Assembly (NCBI GenBank): GCA_027318525.1 | Contig: DAHVPA010000128.1 | Span: 1-5,578, forward strand | Source: Candidatus Cloacimonadota bacterium | GTDB taxonomy: Bacteria; Cloacimonadota; Cloacimonadia; Cloacimonadales; Cloacimonadaceae | Length of the DNA stretch: 5,578 nt | Direction: 5' to 3' | Shown: one piece after another, positions 3,980 to 5,578 of the stretch | Position numbering within the stretch: the first letter of the stretch is position 1 | Layout of the letters: each line of letters opens with the position of its first letter | The notes under the pieces: model-generated | Database searches by the model: none | The model's input: the letters and a program-made list of their open reading frames with translations, nothing else | What the model was told of the DNA's origin: nothing | Made by a program: the position numbers and the translations under genes

Positions 3980-5578
3980 TCATTTCAGGAGAATCAGCTT
4001 TTTAGTCTGGGAAAATCCTTCCGACTGAACCTTTAAAAGATAGATGCCGCCGGGAACAGGTCTGCCCTCTTGGTCAAGACCATCCCACTCCAGATTCAGT
4101 TTTGAGGAGGGAGACAACGCCTTGAAGATTGATTTTATAAGTTGCCCTTTCAGGTTGTAGATGCTAACCTCAGTCTTTTGACTTGATTTGGCAAGGTTGA
4201 GCTCCAGCTTCAGATAATCTGTGAAGGGATTGGGACCATACTGCAGGCTGTTTACGGGAACAACGATATTGTCGTCATTAGCTGTAACCGGCATCAACAC
4301 CACATATCCGGGCTGCAGGTTGGTGATGGAAGTCTGGTTATAGAAAAAGTCTGTCAGGGTAAGGGTTGCCAGGGAAACACTGCCGGTATTGCCGATACTG
4401 CGGAATCTGAGTTTCAGCAGACTGCCGTTACCAACCAATGGACCGCTAAATCCCAGATTGAAACTGAGGTTACCCATCCCGTCAGCAGTTACTTCCACAG
4501 CCGCATTCTGCGCCAGGCAGCCGTCTGTAGCAAAGCCTTCCCATTGCAGTTGCGTTATGGGATAATGCAAGACAAATCCTGCTGAAGTGACATTCCAGGT
4601 GGGCAGGATAAAACTTGTGGTGAGAGGGATTTCCGCAACATCGTCATAACTGATATGCATCGCATTCAGCAGGTCGATGACGGAATTCTGGATTTCGCCA
4701 ACCAGAGCCGTGACAGATACTGTCGCTGTGCCAAGCTGGGTAACCGCTGTGGTGTTCAAAGTGAAATTGCCCAATCCAAAGACGAATTCACCCGGAATCT
4801 GGGGCTGAAACTGCACTTTGAGCAGAGTTCCGCCCCCGGAAAGGGTTTCATCCAGGTTGGCTGTAAAGTTCACAATCCCCGGCTGAATCTGGCTGGCTGT
4901 CAAGGTGCAGCCATCCAGCATGGTGTTTTCGGTCGAAAAACCTATATAATCAGTAAAGGTATCGTCATATTCGAGGTTAAAGCTGAGGCTGCCGATATTC
5001 CAATCCGGCAGCAAAGGATAGGACACCACGGATAGGGTGGTCAGGTCTCCCACCGAGCAATCTGTCCCCTGCAGCGACATCTGCACTGTGGACATACTGT
5101 AGTTAGCCGGGAAGACATTGAAAATCGCACCCTGATAGTTGTTGAAGGTATAGCCGGGATTCAGGTTGCTGACATAGAAATAGCCATCATAAGAACCCGA
5201 CCAGCCCCAGTTGAAATGAAAGTAATTGTCATTCTGATAGCCGTCGCAGTTGAAGGCATGACCACCTCCGGGACCGCTGCCGCTGTAATACATCGGTCTG
5301 GCATTATCCAGCTCGGTGCGCAGCATCTGTTCCCAGGTTGAACTGCTGAAGTTGTTTTTCATCTTCTGCTGCAGGGTCGGATTGTAGCGGAAATACTGAA
5401 TCCAGGCATCGACCACGTCAGCGCTGTAAGCTCCGGAACCATCAGGGGCATACATCATATCCACGGAAATCCCGCAATGCTGCAAGAGCCTTGCCACTGC
5501 ATCATTGGCTTCGTGCACCTGATTCGGCATCTGAGCCCAGTTATAGGTGGTGGCTCCGAAATTGGCGGTCTGGCTGCC
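3980..5578 (-). CDS. C10-family (streptopain-type) cysteine peptidase with cohesin-like modules and a C-terminal sorting domain, 5'-partial
   Basis: This is a secreted papain-fold cysteine peptidase; 532 residues are visible, and numbering here starts at the window edge. The beginning (GSQTANFGATTYNWAQMPNQ) already lies inside the catalytic domain, so the signal peptide, prodomain and catalytic Cys lie outside the window. GISVDMMYAPDGSGA, then PMYYSGSGPGGGHAF with catalytic H107, then FNWGWSG (N123, W124) match SpeB's VDMDYGPSSGSAG, GGHAF and VNWGWGG. The catalytic part ends near residue 157. Two tandem cohesin-like beta-sandwich modules follow, at about 161-291 and 292-428. Each carries a G.G[TS]LLK[VL].F motif (248-257 and 383-392). 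Residues ~446-532 are a FlgD-like/type IX sorting tail: YGPNPF, EVSIYNLKGQLIKS, WDGLDQEGRPVPGGIYLLKV, KKLILLK. An internal ATG at 5530 is not the start, since homology continues through it. The stop abuts the terminator at 3953-3979. Surface attachment or release through a type IX-like system is inference. Confidence 0.92.
   Translation of the reverse strand, partial: GSQTANFGATTYNWAQMPNQVHEANDAVARLLQHCGISVDMMYAPDGSGAYSADVVDAWIQYFRYNPTLQQKMKNNFSSSTWEQMLRTELDNARPMYYSGSGPGGGHAFNCDGYQNDNYFHFNWGWSGSYDGYFYVSNLNPGYTFNNYQGAIFNVFPANYSMSTVQMSLQGTDCSVGDLTTLSVVSYPLLPDWNIGSLSFNLEYDDTFTDYIGFSTENTMLDGCTLTASQIQPGIVNFTANLDETLSGGGTLLKVQFQPQIPGEFVFGLGNFTLNTTAVTQLGTATVSVTALVGEIQNSVIDLLNAMHISYDDVAEIPLTTSFILPTWNVTSAGFVLHYPITQLQWEGFATDGCLAQNAAVEVTADGMGNLSFNLGFSGPLVGNGSLLKLRFRSIGNTGSVSLATLTLTDFFYNQTSITNLQPGYVVLMPVTANDDNIVVPVNSLQYGPNPFTDYLKLELNLAKSSQKTEVSIYNLKGQLIKSIFKALSPSSKLNLEWDGLDQEGRPVPGGIYLLKVQSEGFSQTKKLILLK

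Noticed and set aside
4655..5035. Plus-strand open frame of 126 codons inside the C10 peptidase gene
   Set aside because: It is antisense to the well-supported cohesin-like modules and has no domain or convincing start; a shadow frame.
1..5578. A new defence or mobile system built from the antitoxin, clamp and RecF pieces
   Set aside because: Each piece is a truncated fragment ending in mid-domain at a breakpoint, which fits a chimeric sequence better than a working system.

Overview
The window looks like a mosaic of at least three DNA sources, not one continuous stretch of a genome. Bases 1 to about 125 encode the C-terminal half of a small antitoxin-like protein. About 125 to about 1320 is a fragment of a bacterial dnaN-recF replication operon, most like Gammaproteobacteria by eye. 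About 1320 to 5578 is a block of exported-protein genes typical of the Fibrobacteres-Chlorobi-Bacteroidetes (FCB) superphylum. The features pointing to FCB are a secreted M28 peptidase, a C10 (streptopain-type) peptidase with a type IX-like C-terminal sorting tail, and a PDZ plus beta-barrel protein. Candidatus Cloacimonadota is my best guess for this block, but it is inference.

Left part (1-1320). One open frame runs from base 3 to 1121. It begins as an antitoxin-like protein and changes near base 120-130 into the beta sliding clamp, which lacks its first ~35 residues. recF starts one base after the dnaN stop, as in normal dnaN-recF operons. After about 65 residues, just past the Walker A motif, it runs into the antisense strand of the peptidase gene. 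Both replication genes are therefore broken, one at each end of the fragment.

Middle (1320-3881). A minus-strand M28 metallopeptidase with a signal peptide is cut at its 3' end by the recF junction. It keeps four of its five zinc-ligand positions and the catalytic Glu. A 362-base intergenic region separates it from a divergent plus-strand gene for an exported protein with a PDZ domain and a predicted C-terminal beta-barrel. That region has a possible promoter, an AT-rich inverted repeat and a more GC-rich block of unknown nature.

Right part (3882-5578). A strong hairpin lies between two convergent genes and abuts the stop codon of the minus-strand gene. That gene encodes the C-terminal part of a C10 cysteine peptidase with two tandem cohesin-like beta-sandwich modules and a FlgD-like/type IX sorting tail. 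It runs off the right edge, so the catalytic Cys and prodomain are not visible.

The three right-hand genes all encode exported proteins, two of them peptidases, which fits extracellular proteolysis by a protein-fermenting bacterium. No tRNA, rRNA, CRISPR array, insertion sequence or replication origin was seen. The most important observation is the pair of junctions. Amplification or assembly chimerism is the simplest explanation, and real rearrangement must be excluded with read data.
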